From Agarophyton chilense (lineage: Eukaryota; Rhodophyta; Florideophyceae; Gracilariales; Gracilariaceae): DNA of 64,000 nucleotides. This document shows, in pieces, positions 22,006 through 31,407 of this stretch. The notes under the pieces were generated by a model that saw nothing but the letters and a program-made list of their open reading frames with translations, did no database searches and had not been told where the DNA came from. Every line of letters starts with the position of its first letter. Position 1 is the first letter of the stretch. Location: positions 2,046,001-2,110,000 of the forward strand of contig JARGXX010000095.1 of assembly GCA_030374765.1 (NCBI GenBank), written 5' to 3'. The position numbers and the translations under genes are program-made.

Positions 22006-22513
22006 GATATGAGACAAGTACACTACGTAGGTAGACAGGCGTGGAACGGGGGCGACGAGACTGGTGGCGGTGAGGGCTTCCGGCGCGGTTGCGAAGGCGT
22101 GGACCAAGCAAAGGCGGGCAGCCAGGCGGACGCGGCTGCGGTGCGATTGTGCGGTCCATAAGTATCTAAAGTTGACGCCTCGCAGTTTCTTCAAGAGCAG
22201 CGCATTGCGTCGCCACGTGTCGTGCGCGCACACGCGCGTGGCACGCGACGCGCCGCACGCCAAATATCGCAGATATTTGCAAGGGGGGCGACGCTTCGTC
22301 GCAGTTGGCGGGAAACGTCATGTGCAGTGTGCGGACAGGTCGCCGCCTTGTTCGCTGTCCGCGCGCGCACGGCTGTGGTGGAGAACGATGGCGTCTTGCT
22401 GGAGGCCAAATGGTGCGTGATGGAGCGAGGGCGCGCGGTGGGCACGCGGAATAGTACAAGCTGTGAGCTGGCATTTACAAAAGAGCGCGGACAATGGACG
22501 GGACGACGATGCG
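22006..22513. other. GC-rich convergent intergenic region
   Basis: Lies between the 3' ends of the acyltransferase gene (+) and the CCT gene (-). It is very rich in GCGCGC words, which keep many frames open by chance. No coding signal is supported. Confidence 0.4.
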
Positions 22514-22975
22514 TCAGGGCGATGTGGACGACGCCGACGAGCATGCTGACAACGCGGACGGCGTGCCGCCGGCGTCTCCGCCGGCGTGCGCGCCAGACAC
22601 CTTGTAGAAGCGGCCGCGAAAGCGAGGGCGCGTATCGGCAAGTTTCTTGCGAATTTGGTAGCGAATCGAAGTGGCTCGCCCGGCAGTGCGTCTCAATCGT
22701 TTCCGTCGGTACCTCTCAATTGCACGTTGTCTTCTCTCCGCGTCGTACGGCACGGCCACAACACACGCGGCGCGCGTGCGCGAGTCACTTGGCGACGGCG
22801 GCGGTGCATCGGCCGGCGGCACACACGGCAGACAGGCCGTCGACGAGAGCACTGGATATGTTGAGCGCACGCGCGCGCGTAGACCGGTTTTCATGCTCAC
22901 CAGCGCGGAGGCGAGCTCCATGTCCTGCGCGGTGGGCTCCGGCAGCGCGGAGCGGGGGCGCACGTAGAGAGCCAT
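22514..22975 (-). CDS. CCT-motif protein (CONSTANS/TOC1-type)
   Basis: A 153-residue protein starting at ATG 22975 (MALYVRPRSALPEP). Residues about 82-125 carry a CCT motif: RQRAIERYRRKRLRR, then SIRYQIRKKLADTRPRFRGRFYK. This is the R-x5-RY-x2-KR / IRY-x2-RK-x2-A-x3-PR-x-(K/R)GRFxK pattern of CONSTANS, CO-like and TOC1 proteins. The CCT motif mediates nuclear localisation and DNA or NF-Y contact in plants. There is no B-box or receiver domain, and the rest is Ala/Pro/Ser-rich, so this is a stand-alone CCT protein of unknown target. Its high-GC coding sequence matches the surrounding GC island. A TATA box sits about 110 bases upstream. Confidence 0.85.
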   Translation of the reverse strand: MALYVRPRSALPEPTAQDMELASALVSMKTGLRARVRSTYPVLSSTACLPCVPPADAPPPSPSDSRTRAACVVAVPYDAERRQRAIERYRRKRLRRTAGRATSIRYQIRKKLADTRPRFRGRFYKVSGAHAGGDAGGTPSALSACSSASSTSP

Positions 22976-23084
22976 TGCAAAAAGACTGTGTGTCAGTTGG
23001 GCTGCGACGGGGACGGCGGTGGATGGAGGCGAAGATGGAGGCGACGATGGAGGCGGCTTGGAAGGAGAGAGGCGGCGACACTTT

Positions 23085-23091
23085 GTTTATA
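23085..23091 (-). promoter_or_regulatory. TATA-like element upstream of the CCT gene
   Basis: TATAAAC on the minus strand, about 110-116 bases before the CCT ATG, within otherwise GC-rich DNA. Confidence 0.45.
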
Positions 23092-23250
23092 AGCGCGCTG
23101 GCGGCGGCGGGGCACGTGCGCGACGCGGATAGAACGCACGTCCACGGCCGCGCGCTATGGCGCGTTTGCTGCCGCGCGATTGGACGCCTGCGATGACGTT
23201 CCATGACGCGCCGTGTGTGCCCCTGTTGAGGAGAAAACAGCGCATTCTTC

Positions 23251-23257
23251 AAAAAAA
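23251..23257 (-). terminator. RNA polymerase III terminator of the tRNA
   Basis: A run of seven T on the tRNA strand begins 14 bases after the tRNA 3' end, as expected for Pol III termination. Confidence 0.85.
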
Positions 23258-23270
23258 GTCAATCGCACTT

Positions 23271-23343
23271 TAGCATCGCTGGGTTTCGATCCCAGGACCG
23301 CTGGGTTATGGGCCCAGCACGCTAACCACTGCGCCACGATGCT
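23271..23343 (-). tRNA. initiator tRNA-Met (CAU)
   Basis: A 73-base cloverleaf without intron. The acceptor is AGCATCG/CGATGCT, with D stem GCGC/GCGT, anticodon stem CTGGG/CCCAG, loop CCCATAA (anticodon CAT) and T stem CTGGG/CCCAG. Features specific to eukaryotic initiators are present: A1:T72 closing pair, three G:C pairs in the anticodon stem, C33 before the anticodon, and A54 in the T loop (ATCGAAA instead of TTCGA). The A box (TGGCGCAGTGG) and B box (GGATCGAAACC) overlap as usual. It delivers methionine to the 40S subunit with eIF2. It lies between the CCT and RPL29 genes. Confidence 0.97.
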
Positions 23344-23583
23344 TGCTTGCTTGTAGACGGGGGCGCCTGTTGGCACTTTTATTCGCACGCTGGTTTTGCC
23401 ACCGCGGCACACGCGTGCGCGTGGCGGCCGCCGCCGGGTGTGCGCGTGGCGTTGAGACGGATGCCGCCTTCGCGGGCGTCGTCCGCAAGCGGACGGTGCT
23501 TTGTACCGGGCTGCGCGTGCTTCGATCGCCTCAGACGCTTGTCGAGCTTCTTCATCACCCGATCTTCGTGCCGCTGTCCCACC

Positions 23584-24024
23584 ATGGCCAAATCCAAGAA
23601 TCACACTGCGCACAACCAGAGCTATAAGAGTACGTTCGACGTCCAAGCGACCGCACCTTGCGTCCGAGCCCCTCGTTCCGCGCGCGCTGCCTCGCTGTCT
23701 CGCCGGCTCTAACATGTAGCCTGCCCTCGTTTTCTGCAACTCTGTCATGAAAAGACCATCGAAACGGTATCAAGAAGCCCAAGAAGCCATCAATTCCGTC
23801 TCGAAAGGGTGTACGTTCTGCAAACAACCCGTTTCTTTTGCTCGCTTACTCGCTTCAAAACGCTTGCTAACTGTGCCTTGCTCGCAAATGTGCTGCGTTG
23901 CTTGCCTTCTCCCGCGTCTCTGTAGATGGATCTCAAGTTTCTGAAGAACCAGAAATATGCGCTTCGCGGCACTATTCTCGCGCGCAAGAAGGCCGCACAA
24001 GCCAAAGTTAAAGCTTCCGCATAA
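23584..24024 (+). CDS. RPL29: 60S ribosomal protein L29 (eL29), three exons
   Basis: Exons at 23584-23629, 23755-23810 and 23926-24024. Exon 1 gives MAKSKNHTAHNQSYK, exon 2 gives NHRNGIKKPKKPSIPSRKG, and exon 3 gives MDLKFLKNQKYALRGTILAR followed by a Lys/Ala tail and TAA. This matches eL29 end to end (AKSKNHTxHNQSxKxHRNGIKKP...GxDxKFLxNQxYAxxG). The product is 66 residues, close to the family's compact plant and fungal forms. Both introns (125 and 115 bp) start GTACGTTC and end in AG (AAAAG and TGTAG). Joining restores the frame exactly: phase 1 for intron 1, phase 0 for intron 2. eL29 is a late-assembling surface protein of the large subunit. It is the clearest spliced gene in the window. 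Confidence 0.95.
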
Positions 24025-24523
24025 GCACTCTTTTCTACACTGCATGCGAGCCGAGCTATGCCGCATTGCTTGGTAAACCCTTGTCATCGTTTGTTCCGCG
24101 TCTATCATGTCGTTTCCTGCTATCGTTGCGTCGCCCGTGTGCACTGTCGTGTGTTCTCATTTTGCCTGCGAATTGGCCTTCTTTCTGTCCATCCAGTTTC
24201 CACACGTCTTCTTGCACTTTCGCGTCGTTTCTTGTACGATTGATGCCAATGCGCCGCACACTAACCATATTGCGCGCCGCATCCGACCACGCTTTGAAAC
24301 CTCACAAACTATCCATCATTTATCAGCATCTTCTGTAAACACAGCTCCATGAGTATCCAAATTTAAACTACCTGCCCATTTTCCTCTCACTTTTTCCCAA
24401 GTCCACCTCAGTGGTCGCTGCCATTTGCTTTGATCCCACGCGGCTCTACGTTTGCTGCGCTACCCAGACTTTGCAGTTCTTGAAAGCCCCTCTCTCATCC
24501 ACTTGTATCGCCCCATAATCAAC
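24025..24523. other. intergenic, RPL29 3' end and LIG4 5' region
   Basis: No ORF of note. It presumably holds the RPL29 3' UTR and the ligase promoter and leader. Confidence 0.4.
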
Positions 24524-27500
24524 ATGAGCGAACAAATCACTGCCGGTGGGAATCAACCACCACAACAGTCTTCGCTTTGTGATACTGTCGACAGCGTCCC
24601 TTTCTCATTGCTAGCGAATCTGTTCCAAGATTTGAGAAAAGCTAGGATAGTCAAATCAACCACTCACTTTCACACAGCAAGGCAAGCACGCTCCAGAAGA
24701 ACCACGATCCTTACCCAAACGTGGACTCGAATAGCACAGACATGCAACTACACACAAAAGCACCCCATTCATCATCTGCAAACTATCATTCCGGCTCATC
24801 TTATCCCGCCCTCGGAAAGCATCAAGCTCGTATCGCTCATTGTCCCAACCCTCGATTCCAACCATGCGTACATGGGAATGAAAGAATCCAAATTGGCGGA
24901 CACAGTTATAAAAGCGCTTGATCTTGATCCGGGAGGAGACGATGCACAATGGTTAAAACATTACAAGGAGAAGGAATACAGGTCTCAACGATGGAAACAT
25001 GATGCTGATATTGTTGATGGGAATCTGCCGACAATTCTCAGAGCCGTTCTCAAGCATCGATGTCCGCAGGAGAGTTCGCTCACGGTTGGTATCGTCTGGG
25101 AAGCATTGGACGTTCTCAGTCAAACAGCTCGAACAAAGTCTCGTCGTATAGGAAGAGCATACTACGCGCCTAATCAGCAACACAAACCCACTGCGCCGAC
25201 GTCCCAAGCAAAAACGGATCACTTATCACAACTAGATGATATGAGATACGGATCAGTTCGACGACTCCTTATGAATGGAACAGCCGAGGAATTAGCTGAG
25301 GTGTTCCGAATCATCTTGAAAGACCTAGACATTAGGGTAAGCGAGGATTCCTTTCTTCACTGGTTCCACCCGGCCGCCAAACAACATTACACACAGTTGC
25401 ACGACATTCAAAAGTTATTGGAAGATTGTCATGACCCCAAGTTTGAAATCGGAGATCCATCCGTTCAAGTCGGCAATTACGCTAGCGTTATGTTGACCAT
25501 GCGCCCGTCCAAACGTCAGTTGGACGTCGTGTGCAACAATCTTCGCGGAAGTAAGAGCGCCGTCTCTTCCTCATCCGATGCCATAGATGATTCCTACTTC
25601 ATCATGGAACCGAAGCTTGATGGAGAGCGAATGCAGTTGCACAAGTGGAGGATAAAGTCTGAGCAGGGAAAAGTTATCGACCATCGCATTCGGACGTTTA
25701 CACGAAGGGGTAATGACTCCAGCGCCATGTACGCCGAGGCATTGCAGAAGGTTGTGCTCTTGGCTGTGAGAGCAAAAGACATCATCTTGGATGGAGAAAT
25801 CATGCTATGGAACAAGATTAAGGAGACATGGGTCCGCTTCGAAGACATGAGAGAAATCACCACATCAATTTCCAAGAAGAGCGTTCCAACGGGCTCATCT
25901 TACGTTCTCAAGCTCATGGTCTTCGATGTGTTGTATATTCTTCAGGAAGACACCGATGGTGCCCGGAAAGCAGCCAACATGGTCATGAAACTCCCTCTCT
26001 ATCAGAGGCGACAGTTATTAAGCAGGATTATCAAACCCAAACAAGCAGAGTTCTGTCCAGGGGTTCTCACTGAGATTGAGCTGATTGAGATGCAAAAAGG
26101 ACGCAATGAGGCGGAGTTGATTCAAGCCCTCCAACGGTTTGAAACACTAGGGTACGAAGGCGTTATTGCAAAGCATCCTGATCGGCCTTACGCTTTAGCT
26201 GAACGAAATCTAAACATCGCAATTAAGCTCAAGCCCGACTACTTTGATGGTGGTATCCAAGATTTAGATTGTCTTATCCTTGGGGCACGCTACAGCGACA
26301 GCCGGGGTCACAGAGTCCAGAGAGCAGGTCGCTTGAGTTCTTTCCTGATAGGTGTTCGAGCTTCAAATCTCAAGGCTTTATCAAGTTCGAAACGAGACGA
26401 AGAATGGGCCGAACGAATGAAGAAAACGAAATGGATTCCAGTGGCCAGCATTGGTACAGGATACGCGGACAGTCAGTTGGCAGAGCTTCAGACGAAACTT
26501 GAACACGATTGGAAGGACTTCAATCCTCATGATCTCCCAGAACACTTTGAACACCGAGAGTACCATTCGAGTCTTTTATCGGGCATCGCAAAATGGATTC
26601 AACCCTGGAAATCAGTAGTCGTGACTGTCAAAGCATACGAGTTGAACCGCCGTGTATGGGCTTTGAGATTCCCCCGAATGCAGCGAATCAATTGGGATAA
26701 GCCATACTACGACGTTCCGACGTTTGAACATCTAAAGGATCTTGACGACAATAAAAACCCGCCAACCATTGTTTCTGATGAAAATGATGTAGACGAGGTT
26801 TTGGAGAAAAGGACCAAGAGAAAGAGGAAGAAAGTGCTTAGTAGCGACGAAGAGGATGCCATGAGGAGGGTAAAAGAGGAGGGGCATATTGTTACCGGGG
26901 GGAAGAGCTCCCGGAATTTGATTTCTGCTGCTCCTGGGGCTGACGTAGGAACCGTGGAACGGAAAAGCAACGTCTTTGAAGGGCTGAAGCTTCATGTGGT
27001 GTCCGAAAGTCAAGAACAGAAAGAAAAATTGGAGGTGAAGATCCACGAGCTAGGTGGTACTATTGTCCAGGCAGTTTCCGCAGATGTCGAATATGTAATA
27101 TGCACAGAGGTGACATTTCCGAGATTTCAGATGTTACAAAGTTTAGCAAAGAGTGGAAATCATAAAGGGTTATCTATATTGCGGAGTCGTTGGGTGGATG
27201 AGTGTCATAGTGATCTTCATAAAAAAGCGATAGACCGCTCCCATGTTTTGCATGCGTCAGAGAAACTCGCAGCAGAAGTGTACAAGGTTGCTGACCGCTT
27301 CGGTGATCACTGGAGTCAAGATGCGGATGAGAATTCCATCGAAAGGGCGTTGGATGAAATCAGTAGATGGACCAAGGAGAATCAAGGATGCGATGATGCT
27401 GCACGGATCAAAGAAATCGAGGAAAGGCTTTCAAAGTTGACTGACGAATACAAAAACATATTTACCAACCTCAGCGTGTTTGCCCTTCCCACCAACATTG

Positions 27501-27724
27501 ATGTCTCCGGTAGCAAAGCACTGCTCGAAAGCTACGGGGCTCGCATTGTGACTGAAACCGTTTCGGATGCCACACATGTACTTATACATTCTTCATTGCG
27601 AGATGAACATAAAAAGAGCACTAGCACTACTGGAAAACAAACAATTATTACCGAACTTTGGGTTGAGAAATGTTTGGCAGCGGGCGAACTGGTAGATATG
27701 TCTTGCATCGAGAAAGATTCCTGA
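24524..27724 (+). CDS. LIG4: DNA ligase IV
   Basis: A 1066-residue protein from the ATG at 24524 (MSEQITAGG); the frame upstream is open but has no ATG. The N-terminal DNA-binding domain spans about 30-340. The adenylation motif EPKLDGERMQ puts the catalytic Lys near 364. Further nucleotidyltransferase motifs are ILDGEIMLW, KLMVFDVLYI, YEGVIAKHPDRPY and IAIKLKPDYFDGG. Two BRCT domains are at about 815-890 and 975-1060. Between them, the stretch YKVADRFGDHWSQDADENSI resembles the XRCC4-binding region unique to ligase IV, which separates it from ligases I and III. It seals double-strand breaks in classical non-homologous end joining in the nucleus. The animal enzyme is about 910 residues and the plant one about 1200, so this length is normal. 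No intron is seen. Confidence 0.95.
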   Translation: MSEQITAGGNQPPQQSSLCDTVDSVPFSLLANLFQDLRKARIVKSTTHFHTARQARSRRTTILTQTWTRIAQTCNYTQKHPIHHLQTIIPAHLIPPSESIKLVSLIVPTLDSNHAYMGMKESKLADTVIKALDLDPGGDDAQWLKHYKEKEYRSQRWKHDADIVDGNLPTILRAVLKHRCPQESSLTVGIVWEALDVLSQTARTKSRRIGRAYYAPNQQHKPTAPTSQAKTDHLSQLDDMRYGSVRRLLMNGTAEELAEVFRIILKDLDIRVSEDSFLHWFHPAAKQHYTQLHDIQKLLEDCHDPKFEIGDPSVQVGNYASVMLTMRPSKRQLDVVCNNLRGSKSAVSSSSDAIDDSYFIMEPKLDGERMQLHKWRIKSEQGKVIDHRIRTFTRRGNDSSAMYAEALQKVVLLAVRAKDIILDGEIMLWNKIKETWVRFEDMREITTSISKKSVPTGSSYVLKLMVFDVLYILQEDTDGARKAANMVMKLPLYQRRQLLSRIIKPKQAEFCPGVLTEIELIEMQKGRNEAELIQALQRFETLGYEGVIAKHPDRPYALAERNLNIAIKLKPDYFDGGIQDLDCLILGARYSDSRGHRVQRAGRLSSFLIGVRASNLKALSSSKRDEEWAERMKKTKWIPVASIGTGYADSQLAELQTKLEHDWKDFNPHDLPEHFEHREYHSSLLSGIAKWIQPWKSVVVTVKAYELNRRVWALRFPRMQRINWDKPYYDVPTFEHLKDLDDNKNPPTIVSDENDVDEVLEKRTKRKRKKVLSSDEEDAMRRVKEEGHIVTGGKSSRNLISAAPGADVGTVERKSNVFEGLKLHVVSESQEQKEKLEVKIHELGGTIVQAVSADVEYVICTEVTFPRFQMLQSLAKSGNHKGLSILRSRWVDECHSDLHKKAIDRSHVLHASEKLAAEVYKVADRFGDHWSQDADENSIERALDEISRWTKENQGCDDAARIKEIEERLSKLTDEYKNIFTNLSVFALPTNIDVSGSKALLESYGARIVTETVSDATHVLIHSSLRDEHKKSTSTTGKQTIITELWVEKCLAAGELVDMSCIEKDS

Positions 27725-27760
27725 ACGCCAGGCCACCAAGAGAAATAGGTCAAAACGAAA

Positions 27761-28207
27761 CTATATCGAGGAGGACAAATCTGGTAGTGGACCTAGTGAC
27801 TTCTTGTTGCTCTCCGTTACGGATCTGGGAGGGATAGCAATACTATCGACCCTTAATCCTTGCCCTTCGTACGACGTGAAAAGATGCTGCATAGCTGCAC
27901 GAACGCAGTATGTCGCGAGCATGCAATCGGAAGATGATCCTACCGCCGTTTTCCCCTGGAATTTAACTTGGAGGCTCCACAGGAGCGCCCGGACGTGGGT
28001 TTCTAGCTTTCCCCCATGAGGAGCCCCATGTTGGTCTGATGGCAATGGAAGATATGCACTGGCTCCATGCTTGTTTCTGCCCATGTCTTTTGCATGAACT
28101 TTGATGCCTTGTCCTTCGCCTAATCGCTTCGAAGCTTGTGTGTACCTGGTCATAGCACATCGGTCACACACTCGTGGATATTCGTTGTCATTGGACTGCC
28201 GGCACAT
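27761..28207 (-). CDS. hypothetical protein, convergent with LIG4
   Basis: A 148-codon frame with ATG start (MCRQSNDNEYPRVCDRC) that ends 36 bases from the ligase stop on the opposite strand. It has an N-terminal CxxC pair and is otherwise without recognised motif, signal peptide or membrane segment. It may be a genuine small gene, the last exon of a spliced gene, or chance. I cannot assign a function. Confidence 0.3.
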   Translation of the reverse strand: MCRQSNDNEYPRVCDRCAMTRYTQASKRLGEGQGIKVHAKDMGRNKHGASAYLPLPSDQHGAPHGGKLETHVRALLWSLQVKFQGKTAVGSSSDCMLATYCVRAAMQHLFTSYEGQGLRVDSIAIPPRSVTESNKKSLGPLPDLSSSI

Positions 28208-29323
28208 CTCGTCCTATTTAGTCCTGCGTTTGGATTCGGGAGTTAATTGTCATTTTCAGCGAGTTCTTCTTCTATGTCTCAGAAGCCAACGAAAGCACTT
28301 CGTGACAGTTTTCGAACTTATCGACGAAGTATTGGAGGGGAGCCCTCGTTTGATCACATTTTCCGAGGAGAACTGGTTTTATGGCGAGATAAATGAATCA
28401 ATTGCGCAAAAATCGGCTATGGACAGGACGAGCTGTAGCTCTAACAAGCACTCAGTTATCGTAAGAACAAAAGTCTGATCTTTTGCACGAAGATAGAGGA
28501 AGCGATAACAGTTGAAAGTGTGAACACATGAACAATGCTGCGTTTGATGTGTATGCCCGTAACCGAGAAGATAGTTTCACAATTATATAGGTCTCAAAGT
28601 TCACCACGGACGAGCGGCGTTGTCTGCTTTGACTACCGCCATTGTGAATCTTCCTGATTGGTTTTGGTTTTTGTAATGATAGCTTGTAGCTTGTGCTTTT
28701 CTGTACACAAACTCCATAAAGCAAAGCCGTCCGTGAGTACCAGTTCGGGGTGGTCGTGTTCTCTGCCCATGTACCGTCGGGGAATTTACCAGATAGTACG
28801 ATCAATATCAAGTGCCTATTAGGTCCAGGTTTTAACCAAATAGCCAAAAACGGGTCATATTCGTTCTATTACGGAAGGGAAGGTCGCAGATTTGGAGCAT
28901 CACCCACTGTAAGCTCTAGAATGTAGCCAATCCAGAGGGACCGGTCTGGTGCGAGCGAAGTTCGGCCCCGCGCGAGCGATGGCGCCGCGAGCTCTACCAC
29001 TCCACCATTGTCTAAACACGGCCCGCTACGACCGGCCAGCCATCATCCCCACGACGTCCGCGGCTGATATCGCTTTGACTAGAACAGACATTTCTCGAAA
29101 CAGTTGTCCAGGCCATCATTTGAGCGACTCAACTGAACTCTCCTTGTCGTTCTTTTCCCGTCTCCAGACGTATTTCGGCAGAGCTCGTTTTCGCATTAAT
29201 TGTCGTTTTCGGGCAGCATATCTGCGGCGGCCAACTGCCTCAAAGTCGCCTCCCATAGCTTCCCCATCTACTGCCAACTTCCTCTGACCTCAGGCCCTGT
29301 GTTCCCTTCGTTTCTGGGCAACC
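28208..29323. other. intergenic, no gene supported
   Basis: Holds the probable promoter of the downstream plus-strand gene. Frames at 28452-28847 (-) and 28949-29287 (+) are open but show nothing recognisable. Confidence 0.35.
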
Positions 29324-31297
29324 ATGACAGGAAAGAGAAAGCGGAAGACTTCTGACCAACCTTCTGGCTCCACCCAAACTCCAAAGCGTCAAAAACTCCA
29401 ACCGAGAAGTTCGTCTACCCCGAAAGCCCTCCAAACCTTGACAAATTCTAAAGTCAATGGCCTAGCATTGAGCAAAACATCAAAACCCTCTCCAAGAACG
29501 AAACAGTCCAAGAATCATGTCAGCGTTGCTGTTACAAAAGCGGTAAACGAGGCAAAGCATCTCAAAGAATGCAAAGGAGAAGCTAGAAAGGATTTGTATT
29601 CCAGCATTGTTGACCTGCTTACTGAAGCCCTCGTGAAGGACGTCGATAGTGCCAACTTAGAGATGACCCCAGCTGAAGTTTCGCTTTCAGTCAGAGATGA
29701 ACCAATTCCAGTGCACGAACAGTGTCCTGTGACCTTGCAATCACATAAACTGCACCCACAAAAGCGACCTAAAAAAACGCTTTCGGCTCGCCAAAAAAGC
29801 CCTTCCGATGTGGGAAAGAAAGGTAAGATTCCAAAACAAGTTCCGTCGAAAGCACAAAAGAAAAAAGCTGGAAAAGAGACACAAGCATCAAAATCATCTA
29901 AAAAAGCGCACCCCATAGCAGCGACTAAACTCAAAAAGTCAAAACCAGCTCCTCAGTCATCACGCAATTCAACCAAACCAGAAAAGAGGTTGGCGAAGAA
30001 AACTGCTTCCAAATCTCCGGTCTTGAAGACACCCAGAACTAAATTGAAACAACCACCGACAGAAACACCTGTTTTCATCGAAGAGCTCGTTGTGGACGAA
30101 GGAGCTGCGTTGGTGCCTGAGCCGTGTCATTCCTCCGAAAAGAAAAAGAAGGGGAAAAAGCGCTCTGTCGATGGTTACGACACTGAAGTAGTTTTGGATT
30201 CTTCCGATCATGATGCAAATCCTACTCAACAGAACCCGAAAGATATCACACTCAACCTGAGGCCTCGCCTCCCATGGTGGCGTGCGACGGAATCATTGGC
30301 TAGCTTGTCTTCCAATCTAGGAAATCGAGAAGATTTGTTGAAGTTGTACGTAATGGCTGTCATCAGATCCTGCATTCGCGAGTCATGGAGCGCAGATGCC
30401 CTGAAGCGTTGTTTCGAAAACGATCCATCATCTTCGAGAGGAAAAGCATTTCTGGCGATTAGCTCCAGTTTGTTGGTTATGGAGCGTGCGAGACACATGG
30501 GTCAATGTCACGTAAAATGGAGACCAGAGCTGATGCAGGAGCTTTTGCAACGGCGAGTGATAGAATGGTCGAGAGTCCAAAAGCATGTTTCGTTCGATCA
30601 TTTTGCGGGCTGTGATGTTTGCCTTGGTCAGCGTGAAGCCACGATCCGGTTGTGGCTTCGTGGTGATCGATACGATCCAAGCGATTTTTGGCCGGGAAGC
30701 AGCCGCGTTGAGGTATTGACCTCCGAAGAGCGAGAAAAAGATGTTGTGTCAGTTGCTGTGGAGCTTTCTGGTGGAACAAAGAACGAACGTTTCGTTCAAA
30801 TCAGCGAACCCGCAAAAAAGGGGGATGTCGAGTTTTGGGTAGACCCCCAGTGCCTGCGAAAGTGTCTCTTATTTCATGAACTGGTACACGCCACTGCCAT
30901 TATTGCCCAAGACCTTCGGATTCTTATTGAGGATGAGCTTCGTGACGGAGTCATTCACTTAGATATGCGCAATCGGATACCAGGAGATGAGAAATTGGGA
31001 GTTTCCGAGAGACTTGAAAGGTATTTAGTTCAGGCCGTGTCTGAGAGCAGAGATTTTCTAAAAAGAAGGACGAAGCATTTGATGGAAATCATTAGTCTTG
31101 GGGACATTTACTTCTCTGCGATAGAAGAGGAGTTAATTGACTCTGGAAATCCGGAGGGGAGAAGAACTCCAAAGACGTCGCAGATATACGACCCCCCAAT
31201 TGTTCTCAATGATGAGAAGTACAAAGACCGAATCGACAGGATTGTTTCATTAACGCAGCAGCGAGGGTTAACAGCTTCCTTCGCTACTTTTGGGTAG
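29324..31297 (+). CDS. basic nuclear protein with DUF4211-like domain
   Basis: A 657-residue protein with ATG in a good context (ACCATGA). Residues 1-300 are Lys/Ser/Pro-rich with many bipartite nuclear-localisation-type clusters (KRKRKTS, KKAGKETQ, KKKKGKKRS). Residues about 310-560 are folded and include FDHFAGCDVCLGQREATIRLWLRG near 425-450. That FDH-x-CxxC-x6-I-L-x-G arrangement resembles the DUF4211 domain of fungal, plant and animal nuclear proteins. The remainder is helical (LRKCLLFHELVHATAIIAQDLRILIEDELRD). The biochemical role of DUF4211 proteins is unknown to me. Nuclear location is inferred from composition. Confidence 0.7.
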   Translation: MTGKRKRKTSDQPSGSTQTPKRQKLQPRSSSTPKALQTLTNSKVNGLALSKTSKPSPRTKQSKNHVSVAVTKAVNEAKHLKECKGEARKDLYSSIVDLLTEALVKDVDSANLEMTPAEVSLSVRDEPIPVHEQCPVTLQSHKLHPQKRPKKTLSARQKSPSDVGKKGKIPKQVPSKAQKKKAGKETQASKSSKKAHPIAATKLKKSKPAPQSSRNSTKPEKRLAKKTASKSPVLKTPRTKLKQPPTETPVFIEELVVDEGAALVPEPCHSSEKKKKGKKRSVDGYDTEVVLDSSDHDANPTQQNPKDITLNLRPRLPWWRATESLASLSSNLGNREDLLKLYVMAVIRSCIRESWSADALKRCFENDPSSSRGKAFLAISSSLLVMERARHMGQCHVKWRPELMQELLQRRVIEWSRVQKHVSFDHFAGCDVCLGQREATIRLWLRGDRYDPSDFWPGSSRVEVLTSEEREKDVVSVAVELSGGTKNERFVQISEPAKKGDVEFWVDPQCLRKCLLFHELVHATAIIAQDLRILIEDELRDGVIHLDMRNRIPGDEKLGVSERLERYLVQAVSESRDFLKRRTKHLMEIISLGDIYFSAIEEELIDSGNPEGRRTPKTSQIYDPPIVLNDEKYKDRIDRIVSLTQQRGLTASFATFG

Positions 31298-31407
31298 CTC
31301 TGATAATGTGCTTTACGGAAACCTTTTCTCACACATTGCTCGATATCAATATACATAGGTGTATGAAGAGGATATGAGTGTGTTTTGTATAAATATGGGG
31401 TTCTGAT

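Noticed and set aside
21254-22263. Long minus-strand frames over the end of the acyltransferase gene
   Set aside because: Shadows of the GC-rich coding sequence; Arg/Pro/Ser-rich without motifs, whereas the plus strand has clear acyltransferase motifs.
22222-23196. 324-codon plus-strand frame in the GC-rich island
   Set aside because: It overlaps the CCT gene on the opposite strand and is Arg/Ala-rich as expected from GC-driven open frames. The CCT motif identifies the real strand.
24452-24523. N-terminal extension of DNA ligase IV
   Set aside because: The frame opens with TTG, and the first ATG is at 24524.
28452-28847. 131-codon minus-strand frame in the LIG4-DUF4211 gap
   Set aside because: No recognisable domain; length is compatible with chance at this base composition.
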